A DNA stretch of 64,000 bases from Arctopsyche grandis (GCF_051622035.1 NC_135355.1:36251986-36315985), one strand, 5' to 3'. Counted from the stretch's first letter, positions 1 to 12,523 are shown. Numbers and translations: made by a program. Notes: generated by a model not told the origin, from the sequence alone.

Positions 1-511
1 AATGAGAGTTAAAAAATTAAAAATATTCAAAGTGAATAATTTGCCTCATTTGAACACAAATAATATACATTATTCATAGCACATTACTAATTATGTAATT
101 TTGAATTGGGAATTGCTGAGTATATTTACGAGTCACAAAGGACATATAATTCAATAACATATAGCCAAAATTATAATAATAACGAACTCGTTATAATAAT
201 TTCACATGAAAGGATTGAAAATTTCATACGAAACGCTACTAAATATAACATACATACATATGTATATAACAATCAAAATTAGAACGTATCACTATCAACA
301 GATTTATATACATACATACTATATAGATGCGACACATGAAATTTTGACACTTTATATTATATTTTACACACGTCAGTATTTTAATTAAAATATAAATAAA
401 TTTATAACGATGTCAAGCGCATGTGCTCGAACGAACGACGTAAAATTAACAAGCACACTACAAATATGATTAATTATTGTAAACAGTATCTATTGCTATT
501 CACTTCATATT
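1..511. other. AT-rich sequence, no gene seen
   Basis: Only short ORFs and small ATACATACATATGTAT-type tracts are visible. No coding or structured element could be supported. Confidence 0.5.
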
Positions 512-930
512 CAACCAGCAACGTGGACTAGTGGTTAGCATATTATGTTTCGAGCAGAGTGGTCACGGGTTTGAGTCCAACTAGAGTCCCGCTGCTGGCC
601 AGATCTTGGTTTGTGACTACAGGTCGATCGTTTCCTTTCAGAGTTTGCCAATTTTTCTGATTTTCATTGAAACGATTCCCGTACATTAGCATTTCCTTTA
701 CAATCTCTCTTGCAAAGTTCAAGTTATTCAGCGTCTTGAGGTTGGTAAATTTCTATAATAAAATGACGCAAAAATTTCTCCATATATGTATGTCACTGTT
801 GATGATGTTTGTATAAATTCACATTGTATAAAAATGCTTGTATGAATTGTATTGTATCTGTATTAGTACACTCGTCGCTTTAGAGCTATTTGTAAAAGCA
901 AGTGCACATGTACGATTGAAATAAAAATAA
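512..930 (+). repeat. tRNA-derived SINE, full-length copy
   Basis: The head begins with CCAGCA and carries a pol III A-box-like segment (GGACTAGTGGTTAGC) and a B-box-like GGGTTTGAGTCC. The body has the family motif GATCGTTTCCTTTCAGAGTT and then a region ending CTCGTCGCTTTAGAGC and an A-rich tail with AATAAAAATAA. The same head and body recur at least ten times in the window, so this is a dispersed family and not a tRNA gene. The tail type differs from the GGCGCATTGGGG tail of most other copies and resembles those at 13142 and 59285. Confidence 0.8.
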
Positions 931-934
931 TATA

Positions 935-1505
935 CAGTACCCGGCCATATTACTTGTTATACTTTCTTTCACATTTTTTTTTTCTAATCTGAGAGATTTC
1001 CCAAATAATTGAAGTATCCGTCAATTCTGTGAGGCGAATAGCGAAGAAAGTTGCATTCATAGCTTCCCAGATTCCAAAAGTCCCTTAATGGCCGCTTTTT
1101 ATCATCTGAGATATCTGGACCACCCATTTTTTCTTTAAAATTGATTTTTAAACACATAATATTTGATAAAATAAATTTAACTCATCAGAAATATTCAAAG
1201 ACAACGCTGAGTGATATAAAATCACTAAAATCGGCAGTTGATTTCGCGTAAAAACAATGTAGATGTGTTTTCTTCAGCAGACGCTCGAACACTGTTTTGA
1301 GGATACATTTGATGCATTTCTTGCAAAATGAAAAAAAAGGGTCTGATTTTTTTTTGTATGGTCACCAGAAGTCACGCAATAAATTAAGGAGTAATGGGTG
1401 CATACAAAAAAAAAGCATTCAGTTGACAAGAGTGTTCTCAGATGGAAAAAAAATGTCAAAGTTTACGCATATGGCAAGTATAACAAGTAATATGGCCGGG
1501 TACTG
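935..1505. mobile_element. TIR MITE with TA target site
   Basis: The ends are perfect inverted copies of about 30 bp starting CAGTACCCGGCCATATTACT. Each end is flanked by TA (933-934 and 1506-1507). A second, weaker inverted pair (CTAATCTGAGAG versus CTCAGATGG) lies inside. There is no transposase ORF. TA target and CAGT-type ends point to a non-autonomous Tc1/mariner-type element. It sits directly after the A-rich tail of the preceding SINE. Confidence 0.75.
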
Positions 1506-1559
1506 TATATAAAAATGGACGCGATGTACATATGTATGTATGTTTGTGGATGTGATTGT

Positions 1560-1790
1560 GTTTATGCGGCGAACGCGTCGACCAGTCGTGTCGAGAAGAC
1601 GCGGAGAAGCGGGGAAGTGGGGGGTGTGGAGCGTCTGACATGTGCTCCTGATATTGAGCGCCAAGCAACGGGTGACGTCAGCGTCAAATACCCTGCACGG
1701 AAGCGTACACACATACACACATCCATGAAGCCGCAAACGCACATTCATTCATCATTTCGAACGGGTGAACGGGTTGGATCGGTGAGCGTG
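1560..1790 (+). repeat. GC-richer dispersed repeat, unclassified
   Basis: This block is homologous, in inverse orientation, to 30985-31150. Shared stretches include ATGTGCTCCTGATATTGAGC and GGGTGACGTCAGCGTCA, the latter holding a CRE-type TGACGTCA. It is clearly less AT-rich than its surroundings. No ORF is convincing. It could be part of an LTR or of a SINE I do not recognise. Confidence 0.5.
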
Positions 1791-1883
1791 TAATGCGCGA
1801 ATAAAGAATTGCAGACGAACGGTTGAATAATTTATTTTAATATTCGGTACAAGAGTTGATTACGGACTAACTTAAATTCTAAC

Positions 1884-2720
1884 CAGTGGCGGCTCGTGAT
1901 AATTTTTAGTGGCGGGGCTGCACTGAAAAGATGTCTAAAAAATGTCTTATTCTATCATGTCATAACAGGACATAATTAACACAATTTTTGGCGTATGACC
2001 ACTTACATGTGGATTTAAGTATTATTGAAAAAAAAACTAGCAAAATTCACCACCCATTAAAGGGGTGCGTCCAAACGCGATGAAGATTTCGAAAAATACG
2101 CTGGTACTCCAGTAAGATTCGCGACGCGGATTAAAAAAACCCCAAAACCTTTCAAAAACTTAACCCCCTAATTCGTAACGAAAAACATTAACCTGTTGAC
2201 AATGCATCGATACATCGGTTGTTTCATCTGCCATAACAGCTAGATAAGTTGCTTTTTTTATTTCAGCACTTATTTGTTCCCTTCACACGTTCAAAATACA
2301 ATCTAAAAGTTCATTTTGAATAGTTTTTGATGTCCCTTTAAAAACCGAAGAAGTTTGAAAATGTTTTTTTAAAGAATCGTCGAAATTTTGTGAATATTCT
2401 AGAAGCCCCCGAAAAACTCCTGGATCTTTTGAATTATCTGTTTCATTGTGTCCCCTCATTGGCATTTCAAATTTGCCGCAAAATTTAACGCAATCAATAA
2501 TTTTAAATAAAACATCCCAATTTTTTTTGACGTTTTCATTATGCTTATCTATTTCCCACCGACAAGCTTCCCAAAATCGTGAGATTACACACATTTTTTA
2601 AATTTATCGTTTAAATGTTTTAAGTCAATAACTCCTGTTTTCGTCCAAGATGCTTCGCCTGGCGACTCGCCTCCAAACAAAAGACACGGATAACAAAATA
2701 ACGCGTTTTTTTCTGTACTA
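1884..2720 (-). pseudogene. Decayed hAT transposon (ZMYM1/DUF4371-like transposase)
   Basis: The left end CAGTGGCGGCTCG matches the TIR of the intact hAT element at 43461. On the - strand the remains read in order: a TTF-zinc-finger region at about 2720-2600 (LFCYPCLLFGG), a central part at 2594-2283 (GHNETDNSKDPGVFRGLLEY, then KKHFQTSSVFKGTSKTIQNE), and the first catalytic region at about 2280-2160 (LAVMADETTDVS, with the acidic D). Frameshifts and a stop after the DETTDVS block break the frame, so the copy is inactive. Only the N-terminal half is kept. Confidence 0.8.
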
Positions 2721-4590
2721 TAATTGTTCTGTTATAATTGTTCTGTATAATTGTTCTGTACTATAAACTGTTCAATAATGTTAGAATTTCTAACATTATT
2801 GAATTTATATACTCTTTAGCAAACAATGAATGTGTTGAAGACACGTGTTGTACAATCTTGGTTAGTCAGTGCGTGGGTGTGGTGGATATAATAGTGTTAT
2901 TCATTAACTACGTGTGTCATTAATCAATGGCGCACTTATAAAATTAGGTGTCTTATCTCTGCTGGTTAGTCGTTTGTTCTTTATATTAATCATGTGACAA
3001 CGATGGAGTCATATGATGGCGTCATAGAAATGACGAATTTGCGAGTACATGAGTACAATGGTAGAGGGTTGTCTTCAGCCCTTAATTCGCGCACTCAAGG
3101 TTTCCTTTTAATTAAAAATTATCTTACATTATATTTTATTATAACTTTATTTTCATTTGTATATCAATTCCTTTCCGAAACCACCCGTTGCCATCAACGA
3201 GCACAACTTAATATATTAATATGTATAATATACAAAATTTCCCCCAAAAGTATCCCACACTGGCCCGAACTCTTTCATATATAATCGTATATAAAACGAA
3301 AACGAGCAAAGAAGTTCAGCTTGGAGGTAATACGAGTGTTTATCGGGTTGTTGTAGTCCAGAAGTCTAAATTAGTTACAGTTTTCCCGAGAAGCAATAAG
3401 ACGCCGGAAAAGTCAGAAGTCAGTCTCGCGCCGATGAAAACGTCGTGAAACTTTTCCCCCGCAACTTATTTTACGGCCCGTGCAGCCTCTTTTAATCAAA
3501 ATTATTACAATCGCAGACTAATTTTCCCATCGGGAGTTCTCACGGCGAGGAAAATTTCCACTCGACCGGCCAGGTATTTTCCACCCCGCGCTGGACCACC
3601 GCTCAATCAACGAAACAAAACAAATCTGCAACCCTTATCAATCACAGATATCACAGCGTGTCGGGTCTACTCCGTGTGCGCTCGAATTAATACGGACGAA
3701 AACCGAAACCTACCCGAAATATCCTCGACAGTTTCCAAATCAATTATGTACAACATTATGGAATATATTTGTTTTGCGATTAATTTCAAACAGTCGCACC
3801 GTCGAGAGTGCGATAAGTGAATCTGCGTCTAGCAAAAATCGCGTAATTATGAAACGACCGAACGAATTTATAGTTTTGTCCAAAGTCGATTTCCGTGCCA
3901 AAATTTTGATTTATTATACGGCATTTGTCGTATAAACCTACAGTTCACCTCGCAAATATCGATCGAATGTCGATAAAAAATAATTAAATAATCAACAAAA
4001 CTTGTGTACTACGACTTGTGTACAAGTCCTGTGAGAATTGAGCTCGACGCAACCACAGGTTTTCCTTGTTGTCAACATATGTACACTTCCCAGACAATTA
4101 ATTTTTGCGCAGACGGCAAAAACTTGTTTCTCAGTACTTACTTTGAGAGCTTAAACGACGTGCATACTAACGCGACGTGGTGCGATGCAATGCGATGTGC
4201 CCAACTTGTACACTCAAATCTTATACTATCAATCTCGCAAATCTTCATTAAAGTCGCTTCACAATACTTATTCAACGATTCGGAAAGTCCACACGCAACC
4301 AACGAATATCTGCTCTACCGTATGTAACTCCTTATTAAGGACGAGTTGTACAGCACAGCTTCCCCGATCCGTTGGTGTGTCCACGTAAAGTTCTACCCTG
4401 GCGAATCTATTGTTCACGCACGAACTCGCCAAGGTCTGTGAGAACTCCAGCATATCCATTGTTCGGGCACTTGCTGTGTCGCGTTAGCATAATCCGGGGT
4501 ATCTATTGTTCATTCATAAATCCACTTAGACAGTGGATACTATCTAATAGTGGATGTTCCCACGTTAAAATAGCAAACAACAACAATTAT
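2721..4590. other. No gene seen; Helitron-type tail fragment inside
   Basis: Mostly AT-rich sequence with short ORFs that lack homology I recognise. At 3162-3216 lies TCCGAAACCACCCGTTG, a degraded copy of the hairpin-bearing 3' end seen in the Helitron-like elements at 50108 and 54374. The remainder was not classified. Confidence 0.4.
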
Positions 4591-4599
4591 CGTCGTAAT

Positions 4600-4740
4600 G
4601 GTAACTGAAATCGCAACTGGAATAGTAAATCGGAATCCGAAACGGAACTGATAAAGGAATCGGAGTCACAATTGGAACCAGGGCCCGAATAGGAATTGGA
4701 ATCTAAATCGGAACCGAAATTGGTATCGGGAATATAATAC
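4600..4740. repeat. Degenerate GGAATC/GGAACC hexamer-type repeat
   Basis: The stretch is built from diverged GGAATC, GGAACC and GAAATC units. It yields a spurious Ser/Asp-rich peptide on the - strand. Confidence 0.6.
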
Positions 4741-5005
4741 TCGTTTCGTACTATAATATTTCGTATAATAATCGTTTCCGTACTATAATACTCGTTTCGA
4801 TTCGACATATACATATAAGTCACAGCTAAACAAGTATAATGGTGTTACTTTATTGTTCGATTGTCCGGAGCATATTGGAGTTTGGGTCTGTAATTTAGAG
4901 TCCCACTGAAATTAAATTCTCTCTCTTGATAGAAAGAGTTGAAAAAAAATTCTTAGATGCCTTTATATGAAGAAATAAAAATAATACCCCTATTTATTTC
5001 CCACT

Positions 5006-5470
5006 GTGGCCTTTTTACAAGGTATGCTAGGCTTTGACTCACTATCTTCGAGAAGAATTATTGCCATTTCCAAATATTTCTTTGGAGTATTAAAGGGAAG
5101 AATCGACAACCCTTCGATTTTATTGCAATTTAAATTTTCGGCGCCTGAATGCGGTAGAGCTTTGCGTCATCATTTACTTTTCCAACCTATTCCTGCGAAA
5201 ACGTCTGCTTTCAATAACTCGTCTCTTGTAAAGGCTATCCGGTTCCTTAATGTGATAAATGAACATTTGGACCTTTTGATTGTCATGTTGATGAACTGGT
5301 CAGTTTCATGAGATTCAACACTAGTCTATTTTAATGAGTTGAATGATTGCCAATTTTTATTGTTCTTTTCTTTTTTTTTGTAAGACTGGTGTGACGCATT
5401 GGGGCAACCTGCCAGGTCACATTGGTCATAATATTATTATTTATCCATTTACATAATGTATTTATTATAA
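5006..5470 (+). pseudogene. LINE ORF2 C-terminal remnant with 3' tail
   Basis: The + frame gives LGFDSLSSRRIIAISKYFFG followed by an ILLQFKFSAPECGRALRHHL-type stretch, the usual end of a Jockey/CR1-type reverse transcriptase ORF. The frame ends at 5311. A T-rich 3' region follows, then the tail CGCATTGGGGCAACCTGCCAG at about 5398-5420. That tail closely resembles the 3' end of the SINE family in this window. The element is strongly 5'-truncated and dead. Confidence 0.6.
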
Positions 5471-5533
5471 TAATAAATCAAATATAAAATAAAATTTTCT
5501 GTCGTTTAATAGACGATAAAATGATTTTTATAG

Positions 5534-5806
5534 CTAATTAATGTGATTGATGAGCATTTGGACCCGTTTCCTCACATTCAAAATTGCACGCATTGCTCTA
5601 CTCTGCACCTCCTGCAGTTTATCAACGCACAATCCACTAAATAGATTACTACATAGCATGCAGAAAACTCTTGCAACACTAATCCACATTGCGGTGTATA
5701 CAATTGGCGTCACACAACCATTCATCATGCAGAAAATAAAGTGCAAAAGTATGATTCGGCGCCCAGCAATATATTTTAATGATCGCAATCGAGAGCTTAA
5801 AGACAA
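5534..5806 (-). pseudogene. LINE ORF2 C-terminal fragment
   Basis: The - strand frame contains LQEVQSRAMRAILNVRK, the conserved motif near the C-terminus of Jockey/R1-type LINE polyproteins, preceded by a plausible PIVYTAMW region. No other part of the element remains in frame. The family is not resolved. Confidence 0.5.
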
Positions 5807-6435
5807 TTTATGGACCCATATATTTCATTTAGTCCGTGCGGCGGCTATAATTGAAAACTTTTTATTGCATTTAATAATTCAATATATGTATGTATTAATA
5901 CCACGTAGCTTCTTCTTCCACCCACGCAAACGAACAATCAACATATTACTCGAATGCCGTTTTTTTTTTCTGTTTCGTATTGTTTTTAAATGAAAAAATA
6001 TAGCACAAAGAGTATCCAACAAAGGCTTTAAGAGATAATGAAAGTGTATGTACATTGTACGGAATAGTTCAAATACATATACATACATACAGCGGGTGTG
6101 CTCGGGCCTCTCAATAGTCTAAACCGGAGAGACTGTGTAACAATGGCCAGATAAAACGCTAATGCTATGGCCCACGTCCGACGTTGGCCCTTTGAGTCTT
6201 GGCGACCGACAGCCCTATCTTAAGCGCCTCTTCTTAACCCTTACATGCCCGGATTCACTCCGTGAATTATCCCACGACAATAGCGCAAATTTCAAATTCA
6301 ATATTGGCCCCAGTGCGATAGTAGAATATTCGCTGTGCATGCATAACAAACATGCACAATGCCTTTGAATATCTGACAATGTATAGCTACAGATTTCCAC
6401 GAAATTGATTTCGATTTATGACGTTCGAATTGTGA
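5807..6435. other. No gene seen
   Basis: AT-rich sequence. At 6238 a TTAACCCTTACATGCC block recalls the TTAA-element ends near 14692, but no partner end was found. Confidence 0.4.
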
Positions 6436-7497
6436 AACTGTGAAATGAAATGAATCACATAACGGATCAATGTCTCAAACGAAAGTTGGAACTAAGACTG
6501 AATGCACTTTTCCTTTGATATGCCGTAAAAAAGGAACTTGTGGTTTTTCCCTTATTTCGAAAAGGTAGCGTTAAAAGTCCACTATCGCTGAAATGTATTA
6601 CATAATGTTTTCCAGGAATCGACTCACCATTATCATATTTGGATCGGGTTTGGTGCATCCGCTCTAAAATCGCCAGATTAACAGAACGGCAGCTTTAAAC
6701 GTAATTCTCGTTTTCTCCAATGATAGATTGCACATCAGATGACGAGTGATCTTTCAATGTGCACAGATGCAATTATTAAAATTGAGTTGGATATTTCTGG
6801 CGAGTTTAAAATGAAATGTGAAATGAAATGAATCACATAACGGATCAATGTCTCAAACGAAAGTTGGAACTAAGACTGAATGCACTTTTCCTTTGATATG
6901 CCGTAAAAAAGGAACTTGTGGTTTTTCCCTTATTTCGAAAAGGTAGCGTTAAAAGTCCACTATCGCTGAAATATATTACATAATGTTTTCCAGGAATCGA
7001 CTCACGATTATCATATTTGGATCGGGTTTGGTGCATCCGCTCTAAAATCGCCAGATTAACAGAACGGCAGCTTTAAACGTAATTCTCGTTTTCTCCAATG
7101 ATAGATTGCACATCAGATGACGAGTGATCTTTCGATGTGCACAGATGCAATTATTAAAATTGAGTTGGATCTTTGAGGTGAGTTTAAAATGAAATGTGAA
7201 ATGAAATGAATCACATAACGGATGAATGTCTCAAACGAAAGTTGGAACTAAGACTGAATGCACTTTTCCTATGATATACCGTAAAAAAGGAACTTGTGGT
7301 TTTTCCCTTATTTCGAAAAGGTAGCGTTAAAAGTCCACTATCGCTAAAATGTATTACATAATGTTTTCCAGGAATCGACTCACCATTATCATATTTGGAT
7401 CGGGTTTGGTTTTCTCCAATGATAGATTGCACATCAGATGACGAGTGATCTTTCGATGTGCACAGATGCAATTATTAAAATTGAGTTGGATATTTCT
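6436..7497. repeat. 378-bp tandem repeat, three units
   Basis: The marker TGAATCACATAACGGAT occurs at 6451, 6829 and 7207, an exact period of 378 bp. Units 1 and 2 are almost identical. Unit 3 has lost about 55 bp near 7409 (the GCATCCGCTCTAAAATCGCC part). The 60-70 residue ORFs repeated on the - strand are products of the array. Part of the unit also occurs alone inside the MITE at 20062. Confidence 0.9.
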
Positions 7498-7588
7498 GGC
7501 GAGTTTAATAAGGCAAGATTCGGAACTTATCGAATCTTGCCTTATTAAACTCGCCTGAAAGATCCAACTCAATTTTAATAATCACCAT
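7466..7588. repeat. Long hairpin closing the 378-bp array
   Basis: A perfect 25-bp inverted pair (7498-7522 and 7531-7555) with an 8-nt loop carries GGCGAGTTTAATAAGGCAAG on its left arm. Outside it the arms continue with few mismatches through the AATTGAGTTGGAT block, so the array turns back on itself. An inverted partial unit follows to about 7700. Confidence 0.9.
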
Positions 7589-7700
7589 TTTAATAATTGC
7601 ATCTGTGCACATTGAAAGGTTACCCGTCATCTGATCTGCAATCTATCATTCGAGAAGACGAGAATTGCATTTAATTGAATTTGATTTTAGAGCGGATGCA

Positions 7701-8620
7701 CCGCATCCATTTGGATCACCCATTAGACATTTTAGTATATTCAATTTAGTATATATGCTTTGGTAAAACCATGGAAAATGTGAAATTACATTTAAAATCA
7801 TCAATATTTCAAACATCTATATTTCTATAATAATATCTATATTTCTAACATCTATATTTCTCATCTATATTTCATATATATTTCAAACATCTATATTTCT
7901 ATAAAAACTATATTTCTTGAATAATGTAAAAAAAAACAGTAAATAATATTACATATGTAAAATTTAAAATAGAGAGTGTATTCTCTTAACATACACTCTT
8001 TGACATTGCCTATTAGCAAGTGGTGAACGTAGTTTTTCGAAACTTGAAACTTTAATTGAAACTTATCCCTGGTCTACGGTGTCACAAAAAAGACTTTCCA
8101 CTTTGGGAACTCGGTCTATTTAAAATGATAGGAAATGAAATCATGATTTTTCAGTTTTAATTAAAGATTTTGCCGAAAAAATGGCTCGGAAAGTTCACTT
8201 CTGAAATATGATTTTATTTATTTTTAACTCCCCAATGGGGTTGGGAAACCTTGTTAACCACTTTTCTGCCGGTCCCAAGACCGGAAAAAGGAGGATGTTA
8301 ACGCATTTTTTAATTTTTTTTACTAGGGGCTCTTAGAAAAAATTGTCCGAAGGCGCTGCCTATTAGCACTAAATACTAAAAAACCTTAATAAAAAAAACA
8401 CCGTATTCTAATACGAAATGCTCAAATTGATTCGACAGCTTTTGTAATTAAATTACAGACAATTTCGACGCCGAGAAAACCCCATTTCAATAAATAGCAA
8501 CATATTATACAAAGCATAAATTCAAACGTATAACATTTTTCAAAAGCTAGAAATTTACGACATTAGCGACTATGCACTTGGCAACGAACATTGACCGTAC
8601 GCTCAATTGAACTATGTATG
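7701..8620. other. No gene seen
   Basis: AT-rich, with a short array of CATCTATATTTC units at about 7810-7915. No coding evidence. Confidence 0.45.
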
Positions 8621-8624
8621 TATG

Positions 8625-9040
8625 ATACTTTATTTTTATTTTAATTTATACCAGGAAAGCCTAACAGGTAACACCAATCCGCCTTCTTGACTAGAAACAT
8701 TGTACATTTGGTATAATTAGTATTATACAAAGTAAAGACATATTAATTAACAACCACAGAGACATCTATGGTCAATTTTGTAAATTTGCATCATTTAATA
8801 CAATTCAACGACATTCCGGATTGCTGAAAACTCGAGATTTGCAAGGAAATGGGTAAAGTTGTCAATTCGTTGGAACTGTTTGAATTAAAATCAAATAAAT
8901 TGGAAAACTCTGATAGGAAACGATCGGCCTGGAGTCATAAATCCAAAGTCTAGCCAGCAGAAACCAATGGATTTGAACTCGTGACCACTCTGTTCAAAGC
9001 ATTATATGCTAACTATACTAGTCTATTCTGCTGGTTAATT
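8625..9040 (-). repeat. SINE copy, minus orientation
   Basis: Read on the - strand: head CCAGCAGAATAGACTAG, a B-box-like GAGTTCAAATCC, body with GATCGTTTCCTATCAGAGTT, then tail with the AAGGCG(C/G)ATTGG(T/G) element and GGTATAAATTAAAATAAAA. Essentially full length. Confidence 0.85.
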
Positions 9041-9145
9041 TGAGGTCTATTCATACTATCCAACACTGAAAGGCAACAGAGTCAATTTTTATTTTTCTCA
9101 TCTCTCTGTATTTTTTCGACCATTTTAGCGCATTAAACTTAAACT

Positions 9146-9370
9146 TATTTTTTTTTATTTATACCAGAAAGGCCTAACAAGTAATCCCAATGCGCCTTCC
9201 TGGCCAGAAACATTGTACATTTGATACAAATATTATTAGTATTGTACAAAGTACATAAATACATATCAATTCATTTTCACAGAGACATCATATTTTCAAA
9301 TTTGTAAATTTGCAAGATTTTAAACAATTCAGCGAAATTCATTTAATACATATCAACACACCATAATTGG
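9146..9370 (-). repeat. SINE 3' fragment
   Basis: Only the tail half is present: AGGAAGGCGCATTGGGATT and upstream body. The tRNA-like head is missing. Confidence 0.75.
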
Positions 9371-9499
9371 AGGTGATGTGAAGTGAATTTTGATCTTCTC
9401 ACTTCCATTCAAGCCCCACAGGGATGTTTCGTATTCACAGCTCGTTCTTGTACTTATGTACATATGTATATTGATGCAAGACATTCCTAATTTTTATCA

Positions 9500-9893
9500 T
9501 TATTTATTTATTTCAAATTATACCGAGAAGGCCTAACAGGTAACCCCAATGCACCTTCTTGGCCAGAAACACTATACATTTGATGCAAGTATTAGAACTA
9601 AATAAAGTAAAGACATATCGATTAACACCCACAGAGACATTTATGGTCAAATTTGTAAATTTGCAGCATTTTATACAATTCAGCGAAATTCCAGATGGCT
9701 GAAAACGCGAGATTTGCAAGGAAATGGGTAAAGTTGCCAATTCGTTCAATGAAGATCAGATAAATTGGCAGACACTGATCGACCTGCAATCACAAACCAA
9801 GGTCTGGTCAACAGAAACCAGTTGGATTTGAACCCGTGACCACTTTGTTCACAGCATTATATGCTAACCACTAGTCAATTATGCTGGTTAAAC
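9500..9893 (-). repeat. SINE copy, minus orientation
   Basis: Full-length member of the same family, with tail AAGGTGCATTGGGGTTACC and head CCAGCATAATTGACTAGTGG on the - strand. Confidence 0.85.
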
Positions 9894-10769
9894 ATATGTG
9901 TATTTCAATTTTTATTTTATATACAACAAAAAAAAACATCAAACATTTACACCCACTCTCAATGAATCAATTACAGCGACGTATTTGACCGTGAAAATTT
10001 CCAACGACAATTTAAAAAGATCACCTGACGTAATCCTATTACTTTAAGCATTCTATCTCTAGTTTTTTCCACGACTAATGTGCAATATTAAAAATGCAAC
10101 GAGGAAAATCGCACGTGAGGACGTCGACCGCCATTTGTCCATTGCGTTTTCAACCGTTGTTATCTACGAGGATTGACGACCTGGCCGCTTCCTGCAAAAT
10201 TTAAATTAGGACCCCTTCCTTCCGGACGAATAAATAAACAACCCTATTTCCAACCCTGGGAAAAACCCTGTGGTTGTTTTTTTTTATTTTATTTAATTCT
10301 GTTTACACCCTCCTTGTTATCTATCAGAATCCGGCGAACACGCACGCGTTAACTTCACGCCATAAAACTTCCGAAAGACATTAATTCGAGTAGCCATTAT
10401 CTAAGCGTAGTATTTTTGTTTTTTTGCCATCGTAATCTCAATACACACACACAGGTATACAGGTATGCACTGAGAAATACGATTCATACGCCTTGTCGTG
10501 CGAAATAAAAGTTTGATTGTAAACATAGGAGTGCTTTTAGCGCGGTAAATAGATTAATAGTGTTCGGTGGGATACTCTCTCGACCGATTTTTATCACATA
10601 AAAGCAACCCCCAACAGTACAATTCCATCCTAGGCTTTGTTTAGGGGATGGAAATAAATCGGTTAGGCTTTTTTTACACAATGGCGTTCATACACTAGGG
10701 GCCTAATATCGAGAATCATAATCTATGTACCTACAACAAAATGAATGTTATTGTTCGATATGGAAAAAC
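9894..10769. other. No gene seen
   Basis: Mixed AT-rich sequence without recognisable coding or repeat structure. Confidence 0.4.
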
Positions 10770-11415
10770 TCACTGCATACATATTCTAATAGTTCTTTAT
10801 CAACTCAAAATAAAATAAAATTATATCGCGCGCTCATATTACCATTATTAACCTATGCTTCACCTGTATGGAATAACGCCTCGAATACTAATCTTTCCAA
10901 GCTCCAAGTAATACAAAATAAATCCCTAAAAATAATTTATAATACACCCATATATACTAACTTGAAAAAACTGCATGCCATATATAATATTCCGTTTGTT
11001 ACAGACATTACTAACAAACTAACCAGTAGATTCTATGACAGAATCACTAATAACCATACTAACACACTTGTGAACAGTCTCGTTGATTACAACAAAATTT
11101 CTATACCCTTCAGGTATAACACACAGATTACCTAAACACAATCTGCTTTAGGTCATCGACTTTAGAGAGTCTTTAATTAATATTCTGTATTAGATGTATT
11201 ATGAACATTTATAAGGATTGTAAATAGGATTTTGAGTTCTTTTTCCTATTATGCTGTAGATTAACATTAGAATAATATAATACTATGATTACTAACCAAA
11301 TTAAATTAAATTGTAAAATAGAAAATGATCAGGAGATCAGTAGCTATTAAAATAGATATAAGATGTATTGTGAACATAATTTCGTAATAATAAAAAGCAT
11401 TAAAAAATCAAAAAA
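10770..11415 (+). pseudogene. 5'-truncated Jockey-type LINE copy
   Basis: Nearly identical to 60195-60830, the end of the larger Jockey element. It encodes the ORF2 C-terminus (LYRALILPLLTYASPVWNNA, then KLQVIQNKSLKIIYNTPIYT) and loses frame close to the end (a base lost in the AGGTATAACACAC stretch near 11113). The 3' UTR with AATAATAAAAAGCATTAAAA follows. A typical truncated insertion. Confidence 0.85.
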
Positions 11416-12520
11416 TATTCTAATATAAAATACATTATACAATAATAACTCTTTTATTTAATAAAGCAACTTTGGGTGCATGATTTAGATAAATTTTTCT
11501 CATTTCGTTTGTAAATAAAAAATTTAAAAACATATGCAGTAGAACTTGTTTGTAAATGAGTGCAAATTGAAACTTTCTTTTTCATTGATACCCAGACGCG
11601 ATGAATGCATTTAATATGTGATCAAATTGAATTCAATATTGAATATTGGATGCAGAAAAATAAGAGGCACATTCTTAGATATCAAATTTATTATGAACAT
11701 TATGGGTTTTGAGTTATTCTTCGATATATGTATATATAAATGTATCTAAAGTTATTCATATTGAAATAACACAAAAAATTAAGCCGTTATATGTATTTAA
11801 AAGTAGCATAAGTCAACTTTTCTTTTATGTTTTGCGTTTAACAATATTTAAAAATACTATTCGCATGTAATACGTTTATTCTGCTTTCCCGAAATTCTGG
11901 ACATATTGAATTAAAAGAAGTGATAATAATTTGTGAATTAAGTCAAACGGAAACAGTGTTTTTGGAACTGAAAATTGGACTATCAAATATAACGGCTCAT
12001 ATTATAAATAAAGCAACAACAACAATGTTTGTAAAATATATACATAGATTAGTAGACCTTAGATTTATTTTAGACATACCTAATAAACAGTAAAAGCTTA
12101 AAATTAATATAAAAAAGTTGTCAAACGAAATAAATACATTTTAATTCGGAAAATGTCTAAAACATGCCATAAATATGGGAAATCATTGGTTTGTTAAAAG
12201 TTTTTGAAAAAAAATGACTTAGTAAATAAATACATAGTAAATAAAATTCGAATAAAATATTCAAAAACAAAAGAAAACACGTAATATAGTGAAACAAAAC
12301 AAACTGAAAAAAAGCGGAAGATTTTCCGAAAAATGACTTTCGTTTTCAGCGTGATAATACAATACACACGCCCCTTTTTTTGAACGTCGTGTACGCATGT
12401 TCGCCGGCGGAAAAACTGCGAGTTTTCCGACGTGGAAAAACGGTTGCACATTTACATAACCTTCAAATTTTCCAACGGAAAATTGAGCATGGTAGGGATT
12501 GTTTATATGTGAGAGACACT
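11416..12520. other. AT-rich, no gene seen
   Basis: Very AT-rich sequence with no convincing ORF or repeat. Confidence 0.4.
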
Positions 12521-12523
12521 TAC

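Noticed and set aside
512-620. tRNA-like A and B boxes in many places (for example 24340, 34200, 40450, 61430)
   Set aside because: These are SINE heads; none can be folded by eye into a full cloverleaf with an anticodon arm, and each is followed by the common SINE body.
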